Positions 1-6,650 of a stretch of DNA of 9,603 bases are shown here, piece after piece. A program made the translations under genes and the position numbers. A model generated the notes under the pieces. It had not been told where the DNA came from. It made no database searches and saw nothing but the letters and a program-made list of their open reading frames with translations. Position 1 is the first letter of the stretch, and the number at the start of each line of letters is the position of its first letter. Origin of the DNA: JAFGTE01 sp965369305 (lineage in GTDB: Bacteria > Patescibacteriota > Gracilibacteria > UM-FILTER-43-11). The stretch covers positions 1-9,603 of the forward strand of contig CBDUQG010000044.1 in the NCBI GenBank assembly GCA_965369305.1, written 5' to 3'.

Positions 1-2
1 CT

Positions 3-1340
3 TTAGAAGCAGGTGTTAAGAAATTTGGAATAGTTCACCCAGGCGGCACAGGAAAGACAGTTCTCGAATCCGGACTGGTTCAAGCTTCCCAGGCTGCTAA
101 AGATCGAATGATAGAAGAGGGCGATTGGACTAATAGTAAGGATCTTGTTGTTACAGTTGAGCGCTCTCTTGTAACGGGTGTACGTGAGCACCTTGAATCC
201 GTTCTCGATCGTGATATTGGTCAATGGGGTATGGGGAAGAAAGATTTAGAGCCTAACATCATCGTTTCTAGCATTCAGTCTCTGCAACGAAATCATACAG
301 CTCTTAATGAGGCAGTTGGTGCTGATAATGTATCTCTAGTTATAGGCGATGAGGCGGATACATTTCTTACAGAGAGACGGATAGCTACATTAAATCAGTT
401 TCGCAATGCTGTTAAGATTGGTTTAACTGCTACACCCAAGTGGCCTGATGGCAGAAAGATTACTGATGCATGGGGTGATGTTGTTGATCAACTCTTTCTT
501 ATGGATAGTATTAAGAAGGGGCTGAGTGTTCCGCCCATGTTTTATATGTACGAGGCTGATATTGATGCTGACTTGATAAAAGTGGTTGGACAGGATTATG
601 ACTTGAATCACCTTGGACAAGCTTTAAAATCAGTTCAAATTGAAATGGCGATATCTGAGCTATACGGTCAGATGATTCCAGATGATTTGCGAGATCGATT
701 TCCTACGCTGATATACACGCCTACAATTGCTACTCTTAATGCCACTCGCAAGAGGTTAAAACGGGATTATCCAGGATTGAGAGTCAGGCATTGGCAGGGT
801 AGTACCAGTAATCGCGAACTAACAAAGGAAAGGCAGTTGTTTCAGTCTGGCGGAATTGATGTTTTGGTTCTTTGTAAGATGGGTGGGCGCGGTCTAAATC
901 TGCCTCGCGCTCGCTGTATTATTGATGGATCTCCGACTCTTTCGCTTACTGAACTTGAGCAACGTCATTCAAGAGTTTTGAGACGCGTTAGGCCCGGTAC
1001 TGATTTGGACCAGGAGGGTTTCAAAAAGCCAAATGCGCTTATTGCTCAGATTGTTCCGGCGGCTAATAGCTTTCGCCCCGCTACTCTTTTAGATGTTTTG
1101 AAGTATTGGGAAAGGTATAAGCCTGGAGAGCCAATAAATGGAAATCCTACGGGTGATGGAGGAGGTGGTAATCACACGCCTAACCCAGAGATTGAGCGAA
1201 TAGCCCGCAGAATTAGAAAAAATTCATCATCTTCAAGGCTTAACCTTGTTCAAGAAAGTGATGTTTTGGACAGAATTCAGAATATTCAATTGTATGAGAA
1301 TATTCCTGAGGTTGATGATGAGGGCTTTATTTATCTATAG
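3..1340 (+). CDS. Superfamily 2 DEAD/DEAH-type helicase, 5'-truncated by window edge
   Basis: The reading frame is open to the window edge, so the real start lies upstream; the first ATG in view (108) is internal because the Walker A motif precedes it. Seen: motif I HPGGTGKT (36-59), motif II DEAD (348-359), motif III-like GLTATP (420-437), motif V MGGRGLNLPRA (about 879-911) and motif VI QRHSRVLRR (960-986). This is a complete SF2 ATPase/helicase core of two RecA-like folds, expected to couple ATP hydrolysis to movement on or remodelling of nucleic acid. The literal DEAD does not make it a DEAD-box RNA helicase: motif III is TAT rather than SAT, and the family resembles DNA-acting SF2 enzymes of restriction/phage/plasmid type. 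After motif VI comes about 110 residues with a Gly-rich linker (around 1157-1169) and a charged tail. The stop lies 5 nt before the next gene, so it is probably co-transcribed with the two repeat proteins. Substrate is unknown. Confidence 0.9.
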   Translation, partial: LEAGVKKFGIVHPGGTGKTVLESGLVQASQAAKDRMIEEGDWTNSKDLVVTVERSLVTGVREHLESVLDRDIGQWGMGKKDLEPNIIVSSIQSLQRNHTALNEAVGADNVSLVIGDEADTFLTERRIATLNQFRNAVKIGLTATPKWPDGRKITDAWGDVVDQLFLMDSIKKGLSVPPMFYMYEADIDADLIKVVGQDYDLNHLGQALKSVQIEMAISELYGQMIPDDLRDRFPTLIYTPTIATLNATRKRLKRDYPGLRVRHWQGSTSNRELTKERQLFQSGGIDVLVLCKMGGRGLNLPRARCIIDGSPTLSLTELEQRHSRVLRRVRPGTDLDQEGFKKPNALIAQIVPAANSFRPATLLDVLKYWERYKPGEPINGNPTGDGGGGNHTPNPEIERIARRIRKNSSSSRLNLVQESDVLDRIQNIQLYENIPEVDDEGFIYL

Positions 1341-1345
1341 ATTCA

Positions 1346-2722
1346 GTGTCTAAGAAGGAACGATTTGCAACTTGTAGGCGATGGTCAGACTATTTTGAAG
1401 AAATAGAACAATGTCCCATTGCAGAAGGAACTATTCGTAGAAGGTTGAAGGAAATTGGAGTGGTTGGAAAAGCAGGGAAAAATGAACATGGTCAGTTCCT
1501 TAGGGATGGTTTTTTTTCTGAGCATGATGTGCGTGAGGCAGTTTCTGATTTACTTGAACAAGTGAATCTTGACAGAGCGTATTTTCAGCCTGAGGCAGTT
1601 AAATTTGATCTTAGTGCCTTCGCTAATAGGCTAGTGAGAAAAATTGATGAACATGGATCTGCTATAGCATTAAACACCAAGAATATCCGCAAGCTTCAAA
1701 TTCATTGTTCCACTGGTCAGGCTGTTGATGGAAGTCGCTATTTATCTTTAGCATCAATTGCTTTTGGTTTAGCGAAAAATTTTAGGGAGGCGCAAAATGT
1801 AAGATTTCAAACCCTAGCTAAACTTTTTGAAATTGCAGATATTAGCTCAAGAAATTCTAAGTACTATTTAGACCCAGATTGTGTAGGGTCTGATTTGCAA
1901 TCATTTGCTGCGGCGGTGACTGAGGCTAGAGGTAAGACTACATCGGCTATGAATTTGACTCCAAGTAATATTAGGAAGATTCGAATAATTTGCTCTAATG
2001 GAGTGAGGCTTTCTGGTTTACAATATTTAAATGATGCTGCAATTTGCCATTCAAGCGAAAACGATAAAATAGCGCAAGATCCCAGAAAAGTATTAGAGTC
2101 TCTTCTAAGGTTAGCTGGTGTCATATCGAGAGATGTAGAGTACTACAGAAATTCAGACTATGTTGCTGAGGATCTAAAATCCTTGGCTAAGAAGACTTCC
2201 AAGAGTGAAAAGGAGCTTATGGATCCTGTTCTATTAAGTACCTATAAAATAGTCAAGGTTGGCTCTTTTGCTTGTTCAAATGGAGAGGTAGTTAGTGGTA
2301 GATCTTATTTGAGAACTGCTGGACAGGTATTGGGTTTTGGCAAAAGCGCACACGAAGTGGATCAGAAGTATGCACATATTTTATCTGCCCTGTTTAGCAT
2401 TGCAGGTTTTGAAAAGAAAAATTTTGATTCAGATCATTTTAACGATTCTACACTTGTTAAATCTGACCTTGAGAACTTTGCCCTATCTTTCAATGAAAAG
2501 GGCGGGAGGATTTTGAGCCCTTCAAATTTATCTACATATTCAATGGGGAGTTCAAAAATTAAGTTTCCCTCAGGTGAAACTATTACAGGTGAAACTTATT
2601 TGAATCGTGCAGTTGTGGCATTTGGCCTTTCAGATAAACACGGTAAAGCGAAGCCATTTCATGCTGACGTTCTCCGCAAGCTGAAAAAAATTGCTGGTTT
2701 TCTAACCGAATCCGATGAGTGA
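1346..2722 (+). CDS. Unrecognised repeat protein A: N-terminal HTH-like domain plus four ~88-aa repeats
   Basis: I do not recognise this 458-aa protein. The start is GTG at 1346; an in-frame TGA at 1319-1321 and no ATG or TTG between make it the only reasonable start, 5 nt after the helicase stop, with no Shine-Dalgarno. Residues 1-72 form a compact domain containing TIRRRLKE and GFFSEHDVRE, which reads like a helix-turn-helix with a wing or MerR-like helix (inference). Residues 79-165, 173-259, 266-354 and 364-452 are degenerate copies of one repeat: aromatic pair, V..DL..FA, then a (C/P)S(N/T)G..(V/I).G..YL segment, then a C-terminal helix ending L..IAGF. No membrane segment or signal peptide, so cytoplasmic. 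The next gene is a paralogue overlapping by 8 nt. Three 60-base lines I counted by hand had 33, 37 and 38% G+C against 42-48% in uvrB, a possible sign of acquisition. A DNA-binding or helicase-partner role is only a guess. Confidence 0.88.
   Translation: MSKKERFATCRRWSDYFEEIEQCPIAEGTIRRRLKEIGVVGKAGKNEHGQFLRDGFFSEHDVREAVSDLLEQVNLDRAYFQPEAVKFDLSAFANRLVRKIDEHGSAIALNTKNIRKLQIHCSTGQAVDGSRYLSLASIAFGLAKNFREAQNVRFQTLAKLFEIADISSRNSKYYLDPDCVGSDLQSFAAAVTEARGKTTSAMNLTPSNIRKIRIICSNGVRLSGLQYLNDAAICHSSENDKIAQDPRKVLESLLRLAGVISRDVEYYRNSDYVAEDLKSLAKKTSKSEKELMDPVLLSTYKIVKVGSFACSNGEVVSGRSYLRTAGQVLGFGKSAHEVDQKYAHILSALFSIAGFEKKNFDSDHFNDSTLVKSDLENFALSFNEKGGRILSPSNLSTYSMGSSKIKFPSGETITGETYLNRAVVAFGLSDKHGKAKPFHADVLRKLKKIAGFLTESDE
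1580..2701 (+). repeat. Four degenerate ~87-89-codon tandem repeats in protein A
   Basis: Units at 1580-1840, 1862-2122, 2141-2407 and 2435-2701, separated by short linkers of 6-9 codons. They share an aromatic start (YF/YY/HF), V..DL, the (S/N)(T/N/S)G turn followed by a G..YL block, and a terminal hydrophobic helix (FEIAD, RLAGV, SIAGF, KIAGF). Similarity is evident at protein level only; the DNA has diverged. Confidence 0.85.
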
Positions 2723-3821
2723 GAAAGAGCGATATGCCACCATCAATACTTGGGAAAAAGTCTTTAAAGATGAGGGTACTCCTGTTGGCAGAACTATTAT
2801 TACCAAGAGGCTTAAAGCCGCAAAAATAGTTGGTGAAACTGCCCGGATCAGTGTTAATCGATTGGTTCGAAATGGTTTTTATTCAGAATCAGATGTTCGT
2901 GGAGTTTGTTCTGATCTATTGGATAGACTTCAGCCTTCTTATTTTATGAATTCGGATAATATTAGATCTGATCTTGAAACACTTGCAAAAATGGCTTCTG
3001 ATAGATCGGGCAGATCAATCAAGCCTAAGGATTTGAATGTCTGGACTATTCGTTTCCCCTTTACCCTTACTTCAGGTGAGTCCATGTCCGGTCACTCTTA
3101 TCTCCTTGCTGCGGCAAAAGCTTTAGGTAAAGCAGGTAACAAAAAAGAAGCTCAAAAAGTATTTAGAGAAGTGCTCGCAATGCTTAAAAAGTCTGCTGGC
3201 TTTGAGGTTAAAATGGATCAGCAGAAAAAGTACCCAACCCTTGGCACTAACTATTTCAAAGACCCTGCAAAAGTTAGGACCGATTTAGAGTCACTAGCTA
3301 GGGCTGCTTCAAGTAAAACTGATAAAGATGTTCATGCACGGAACTTGAATATGAGCCATGTAAAGAATTCTTTCACAGTTACTACTGGTGAATCCATGTC
3401 TGTTGCTACGTATACTAATCGTGCTGCTAGAGCTTTGAAAATGGCTAATGATGTAAAAGAGGCTGCAAGAGTACGAAAAGAAGTTTTTACCCTTCTTATG
3501 CAAACGGCTGGTTTTGAAGTTGCAGAATTTCCCACTCTTGATGAAGCTTATTTTGATAACACTGAAAATGTCCGGACTGATTTAGAGTCCCTTGCTGGTA
3601 TTGTTTCGTTGAAAAAAGGTAAATCGATTCGACCAGAGTATCTGAATACAGGCCATGTAAGAACTTCTTTCACTCTTACCACTGGTGAATCTATGCACGG
3701 TCATACCTACCTTAGACGTGCTGCTGAAGCATTATATGAAGCTGCCGATGGTGTTGAAATTAGAAGGACAGAAGTCCTCGCGCGGCTTAAACAAATTGCC
3801 GGCTTCGATTCAGAGTCTTGA
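2715..3821 (+). CDS. Unrecognised repeat protein B: paralogue of protein A with three ~88-aa repeats
   Basis: This 368-aa protein is a paralogue of its upstream neighbour. The start ATG lies in the preceding gene's end (ATGAGTGA, 8-nt overlap), typical of translational coupling. Residues 1-72 match the N-terminal domain of protein A (shared MS.KER.AT, W...F, RLK, R.GF.SE.DVR, SDLL). Repeats are at residues 76-163, 180-267 and 279-364 and are much more alike than those of protein A: consensus YF.....VR.DLESLA, then LN, then (T/S)GESM, then a helix ending AGF. The spacers between copies are Lys/Pro-containing and 11-16 residues long (e.g. KKYPTLGT, EFPTLDEA). No signal peptide or membrane segment. 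Context (helicase, paralogue) suggests a shared function in one unit, perhaps as a complex with the helicase (inference). Residue-level similarity of repeats 2 and 3 suggests recent duplication. No catalytic motif was seen, so an adaptor or nucleic-acid-binding scaffold is more plausible than an enzyme. Confidence 0.88.
   Translation: MSEKERYATINTWEKVFKDEGTPVGRTIITKRLKAAKIVGETARISVNRLVRNGFYSESDVRGVCSDLLDRLQPSYFMNSDNIRSDLETLAKMASDRSGRSIKPKDLNVWTIRFPFTLTSGESMSGHSYLLAAAKALGKAGNKKEAQKVFREVLAMLKKSAGFEVKMDQQKKYPTLGTNYFKDPAKVRTDLESLARAASSKTDKDVHARNLNMSHVKNSFTVTTGESMSVATYTNRAARALKMANDVKEAARVRKEVFTLLMQTAGFEVAEFPTLDEAYFDNTENVRTDLESLAGIVSLKKGKSIRPEYLNTGHVRTSFTLTTGESMHGHTYLRRAAEALYEAADGVEIRRTEVLARLKQIAGFDSES
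2940..3806 (+). repeat. Three well-conserved ~86-88-codon tandem repeats in protein B
   Basis: Units at 2940-3203, 3252-3515 and 3549-3806. Each has YF.....(V/I)R.DLE(S/T)LA near the start, a central TTGESM or TSGESM turn and a final AGF. Units 2 and 3 also match at DNA level, e.g. gatttagagtc at 3281-3291 and again near 3579, and catgtaa(g/a)a at 3357 and 3655, so they are the youngest pair. Confidence 0.88.
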
Positions 3822-3853
3822 GCCAAAGTGGGCTTTGATGTACTATTAGTTGC

Positions 3854-5803
3854 ATGGAATTCAAACTTGAATCAAATTATAAACCAAAGGGGGACCAGCC
3901 CAAGGCCATAGAAAAGCTGGTTGGAGGTATTAAAAAAGGTGAAAAGCACCAGACTTTGCTTGGTGTGACCGGTTCTGGTAAGACTTTTACAATGGCCAAC
4001 ATTGTGAATGAAATCAAGAAACCTACCTTGGTATTGGCTCACAATAAAACCTTGGCAGCTCAGCTTTGTAGTGAGTTCCAGGAGTTCTTTCCAAATAATG
4101 CCGTCAGCTATTTTGTGTCCTACTACGACTACTACCAACCGGAAGCCTACCTACCTGCGACTGATACCTATATAGAAAAGGACTCTTCTATCAATGAAGA
4201 GATTGATAAGCTCAGGCATGCGGCGACTCACAACCTGCTCACCCGTAAGGATGTTTTGATTGTGGCCTCTGTGTCTGCCATCTACGGACTCGGTGACGTT
4301 TCGATGTATGAAAACTTAGCCATTGATCTTAAGGTAGGGGATTTTGTGAAGCGAGATAAACTCCTTCGTAAGCTCACCGATCTTCAGTACACTCGCTCTC
4401 ATCTTGAATTCAAGCAAGGAATGTTTCATGTACTTGGCGATACCGTCGAAATCTTCCCACCGAGTTCCGATAATGTGTATCGTGTCGAATTCTTTGGAGA
4501 TGACATTGATGCCATTAGCGAAGCTGACTCCTTTACCGGTGAGATCATTCAAGAGATGCAGGAGGTTAAAATATTCCCGGCCAAACATAATGTAACAACC
4601 CAGGAAGCCGTTCAGGCTGCTGTCGGTCAGATACGCAAAGACCTGGAAGTCCGTCACAAGGAACTTAAAGCAATGGGTAAGGCTATCGAGGCTCAACGCC
4701 TTTTGACTCGTACCGAGTACGACATTGAAATGATGCTGGAAACCGGCTACTGCTCTGGAATTGAGAACTATGTGCGCTACCTCAATGCCCGTGAGCCTGG
4801 TGAGCAGCCAGCAACACTCATCGATTACTATCCCGATGACTTCCTAATGTTTATTGATGAGTCACATATGACCATTCCTCAGCTCAATGCTATGCATAAT
4901 GGTAATCTCAAGCGAAAGACAACGCTTGTTGAGCACGGTTTCAGAATGCCGAGCTGTCAGGACAACCGCCCACTCAAGTTTTCTGAGTTTGAAGGTCATG
5001 TGAATAAAGCGGTCTACATTTCAGCGACGCCGGGTAAGTATGAATTCGAGTACAGTAAAAAGAATATTGTTGAACAAATCATCCGTCCGACCGGTCTGGT
5101 TGATCCTGTTGTGGAAGTTCGTCCTACTAAACATCAAATTGACGACTTGCTTGAGGAAGTCCGAAAGACTCTTAAGAAAGGGGAGCGTGTCCTTATTACT
5201 ACTGTTACTAAGAAGTCAGCCGAAAAACTGGCGGATTATCTGGTTGAAGCAGATCTTAAGGCTAAGTATCTCCATTCTGAAGTTGATACCTTGGAACGAA
5301 TCGAGATCCTTCGAGAACTCCGATTAGGTGAAATTGATATTATTGTTGGTATCAACCTCCTTCGAGAAGGGCTTGATCTACCGGAAGTTTCGCTCATTGC
5401 CATTTTGGATGCTGATAAACAGGGCTTTCTTCGTTCCCGCGATGCCCTGATTCAGACCATTGGTCGCGCAGCCCGTAATGTGAATGGTCATGTGATTATG
5501 TATGGTGATCAGATCACTCCAGCCATGAAAGCTGCGATTGATGAAACGGAGCGTCGTCGCAAGATCCAACAAGACTACAATAAGAAACACGGCATTACGC
5601 CGAAAACCATTATTAAGGCGATCAAAGACATTGCCCAACATGCTAACAAGCCAAAGAAGAAGTACAACAAGAAGGATGTGCCTAAAGAAGAACTCGATAG
5701 ACTTATTAAAGAGCTTACCCTTCAGATGGATATGGCCAGTGAGAATCTTGAGTTTGAACGGGCTGCGGAACTACGAGATCAGATCGATGATCTTCAAAAA
5801 TAG
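3854..5803 (+). CDS. uvrB: UvrB, excision nuclease subunit B (nucleotide excision repair helicase)
   Basis: UvrB is loaded by UvrA at damaged DNA, verifies the lesion by inserting its beta-hairpin between strands and recruits UvrC for dual incision. The 649 aa are full length for the family. Seen: Walker A GVTGSGKT (37-44); damage-probing hairpin YYDYYQPEAYLP (90-101) with the conserved tyrosines 90, 91, 93 and 94; Walker B-like FIDESH (333-338); SATPGKYE (390-397); motif V LLREGLDLPEV (502-512); motif VI QTIGRAARN (534-542); and a C-terminal UVR domain (about 614-649) with FERAAELRDQI for UvrC contact. Nothing is missing, so it should be active. It starts 32 nt after the repeat-protein operon, without a Shine-Dalgarno; transcription could be read-through or from a weak TTGAGC-17-TACTAT element (3818-3846) that would give a nearly leaderless message. 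It ends at a strong hairpin terminator. No uvrA or uvrC is in view. Confidence 0.99.
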   Translation: MEFKLESNYKPKGDQPKAIEKLVGGIKKGEKHQTLLGVTGSGKTFTMANIVNEIKKPTLVLAHNKTLAAQLCSEFQEFFPNNAVSYFVSYYDYYQPEAYLPATDTYIEKDSSINEEIDKLRHAATHNLLTRKDVLIVASVSAIYGLGDVSMYENLAIDLKVGDFVKRDKLLRKLTDLQYTRSHLEFKQGMFHVLGDTVEIFPPSSDNVYRVEFFGDDIDAISEADSFTGEIIQEMQEVKIFPAKHNVTTQEAVQAAVGQIRKDLEVRHKELKAMGKAIEAQRLLTRTEYDIEMMLETGYCSGIENYVRYLNAREPGEQPATLIDYYPDDFLMFIDESHMTIPQLNAMHNGNLKRKTTLVEHGFRMPSCQDNRPLKFSEFEGHVNKAVYISATPGKYEFEYSKKNIVEQIIRPTGLVDPVVEVRPTKHQIDDLLEEVRKTLKKGERVLITTVTKKSAEKLADYLVEADLKAKYLHSEVDTLERIEILRELRLGEIDIIVGINLLREGLDLPEVSLIAILDADKQGFLRSRDALIQTIGRAARNVNGHVIMYGDQITPAMKAAIDETERRRKIQQDYNKKHGITPKTIIKAIKDIAQHANKPKKKYNKKDVPKEELDRLIKELTLQMDMASENLEFERAAELRDQIDDLQK

Positions 5804-5809
5804 GATAAT

Positions 5810-5852
5810 GAAAAAGCCCGTCAATTCATCTAAATTGGTGACAGGCTTTTTC
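5810..5852. terminator. Bidirectional rho-independent terminator between convergent genes
   Basis: The arms GAAAAAGCC and GGCTTTTTC pair perfectly; after one C/A mismatch GTCA pairs with TGAC, and after a small GG bulge AATT pairs with AATT around a CATCTA loop. A T-rich tract follows on the plus strand (to about 5870), and the A-run of the left arm gives a T-run on the minus strand. It therefore can stop both uvrB transcripts and the leftward pilin transcripts. Confidence 0.9.
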
Positions 5853-5873
5853 TTTTCTTTTTGTTTTTGTTGA

Positions 5874-6557
5874 TTAACCTAGGCTGGCAATGATGAAGTT
5901 AGCGATGGATGGCGCCAGCAGGCCAACCACGAGTCCGATAACGGCTCCGATAATAGCTTTTCGAGCTTTGCTTGTTTTACGTTCGTCTCCAGCAGCAGTA
6001 CTGTACATGATTCCGCCCCAGATGAGGACGATGACAGAGATGATAACGACAGCACGACTGAGCATGTAAACAACACGATCAGCTAGGCTTCCGAGTTGTC
6101 CGTTGTCTCCACCTTCAATCAGTGTGCCATCAGCTCCGTCACAGTTTTCATCAATTCCATTGTCTGGTTTGTCGAAAGCAGTCGGGTAAACAGTGCTTCC
6201 CTGAACGGCATCTGCCTGAGAAGGGTCATATACACCAGAGCTTGGATTGATCAGAGATCTGTCACAGCGACTTGGCTCAGCACCCTTTTTAAAGTTGAGT
6301 GCATTACAAAGCGTTTCGGCAGCAGGGTCATTTTTGAAGCTTTCAAAGAAGTTATCCCATTCAGCAGCTGTATAATTTCCATCAACATCAACACCTTCAC
6401 CCAAAATAACGTCCGAACCATCGGCCGGAAGACTGATATAGCCGTCGCCATCCGCATCACATTCTACAGCTTGTGCAAATGTTACAGGGGTCAAAAAAGC
6501 GGTGAGAAGGAAGGCAAGCATTCCTAGGCTGAGAAATCGCTTTAGAGTTTTAGGCAT
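5874..6557 (-). CDS. T4SS-type pilin with Ca-binding/MopE-like outer domain
   Basis: A 227-aa secreted membrane protein of the small 'T4SS pilin' type (VirB2/TrbC-like) common in Patescibacteria. Residues 1-30 form a signal peptide (K/R-rich start, hydrophobic core, cleavage site AQA). The mature N-terminal part (31-155) is acidic and outside the membrane: an EF-hand/dockerin-like loop DADGDGYI (34-41), a second acidic loop DVDGNYT (57-63) leading to EW, and a MopE-like motif DNGIDENCDGAD (132-143). Cysteines 33, 84, 98 and 139 could form two disulfides. The C-terminal 70 residues hold two membrane helices (about 162-188 and 200-225) joined by a basic loop DERKTSKARK, the pilin hallmark. It ends 22 nt from the shared terminator, is last in the leftward cluster and has its own promoter. 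No Shine-Dalgarno precedes the ATG. The role in a pilus or envelope complex is inferred; calcium binding is predicted from motifs only. Confidence 0.88.
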   Translation of the reverse strand: MPKTLKRFLSLGMLAFLLTAFLTPVTFAQAVECDADGDGYISLPADGSDVILGEGVDVDGNYTAAEWDNFFESFKNDPAAETLCNALNFKKGAEPSRCDRSLINPSSGVYDPSQADAVQGSTVYPTAFDKPDNGIDENCDGADGTLIEGGDNGQLGSLADRVVYMLSRAVVIISVIVLIWGGIMYSTAAGDERKTSKARKAIIGAVIGLVVGLLAPSIANFIIASLG

Positions 6558-6583
6558 TAGTTGCGTTTTTATTGTTCAAAAAA

Positions 6584-6611
6584 AGTATACAAGTTTATGA
6601 TTTCTGGACAA
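6584..6611 (-). promoter_or_regulatory. Sigma70-like promoter for the 227-aa pilin
   Basis: On the minus strand TTGTCC (6606-6611, 4/6 to consensus) and TATACT (6584-6589, 5/6) are separated by 16 bp. Transcription would begin near 6577, giving a leader of about 20 nt with no Shine-Dalgarno. The 93-nt gap between the two pilin genes is otherwise empty apart from an inverted repeat just upstream of the -35. Confidence 0.55.
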
Positions 6612-6612
6612 G

Positions 6613-6636
6613 GTCTATCAGTAAAAACTACTAGAC
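6613..6636. repeat. Imperfect inverted repeat upstream of the pilin promoter
   Basis: GTCTA and TAGAC form the outer stem, then one mismatch and a G-T wobble, then AGT/ACT, around an A/T loop. It sits directly upstream of the -35 box and downstream of the 118-aa pilin's stop. No T-run follows on the minus strand, so it is not a standard terminator; it might be an operator, a 3'-end stabilising hairpin, or chance. Confidence 0.35.
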
Positions 6637-6650
6637 AAATTTACATTTTA

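Noticed and set aside
348..359. DEAD motif as evidence for a DEAD-box RNA helicase
   Set aside because: Motif III is TAT, motif VI is QRHSRVLRR and the Walker A context is HPGGTGKT, which do not fit the DEAD-box RNA helicase subfamily.
1864..3535. Minus-strand frames inside the repeat proteins
   Set aside because: They lie wholly within well-supported plus-strand genes and their apparent similarity derives from the repeats on the other strand.
2940..3806. Regularly spaced similar DNA segments as a CRISPR-like array
   Set aside because: The period is about 300 bases, the frame is intact throughout and similarity follows codons, so these are protein repeats.
3821..3834. Small hairpin AGCC/GGCT after repeat protein B as a terminator
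   Set aside because: Only four base pairs, six-base loop and no T-run; it would not terminate and uvrB follows closely.
3818..3846. TTGAGC-17-TACTAT as a uvrB promoter
   Set aside because: Each box matches consensus at only 4 of 6 positions and it would leave just a few nucleotides before the ATG. Spacing is right, so it is mentioned under uvrB, but it is too weak to list.
5538..5873. Plus-strand open frame of 111 codons overlapping the end of uvrB
   Set aside because: It is an alternative frame of the UVR-domain region and runs through the terminator hairpin; its product is low-complexity.
6129..6164. MopE-like motif as evidence for a copper-binding protein
   Set aside because: The DNG.DE.CDG pattern is widespread in acidic secreted proteins; it supports a metal-binding surface domain but not a specific copper role.
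6096..6527. Plus-strand open frame of 143 codons antisense to the 227-aa pilin
   Set aside because: It is fully inside a gene with signal peptide, motifs and membrane helices, has no recognisable domain and no start signals.
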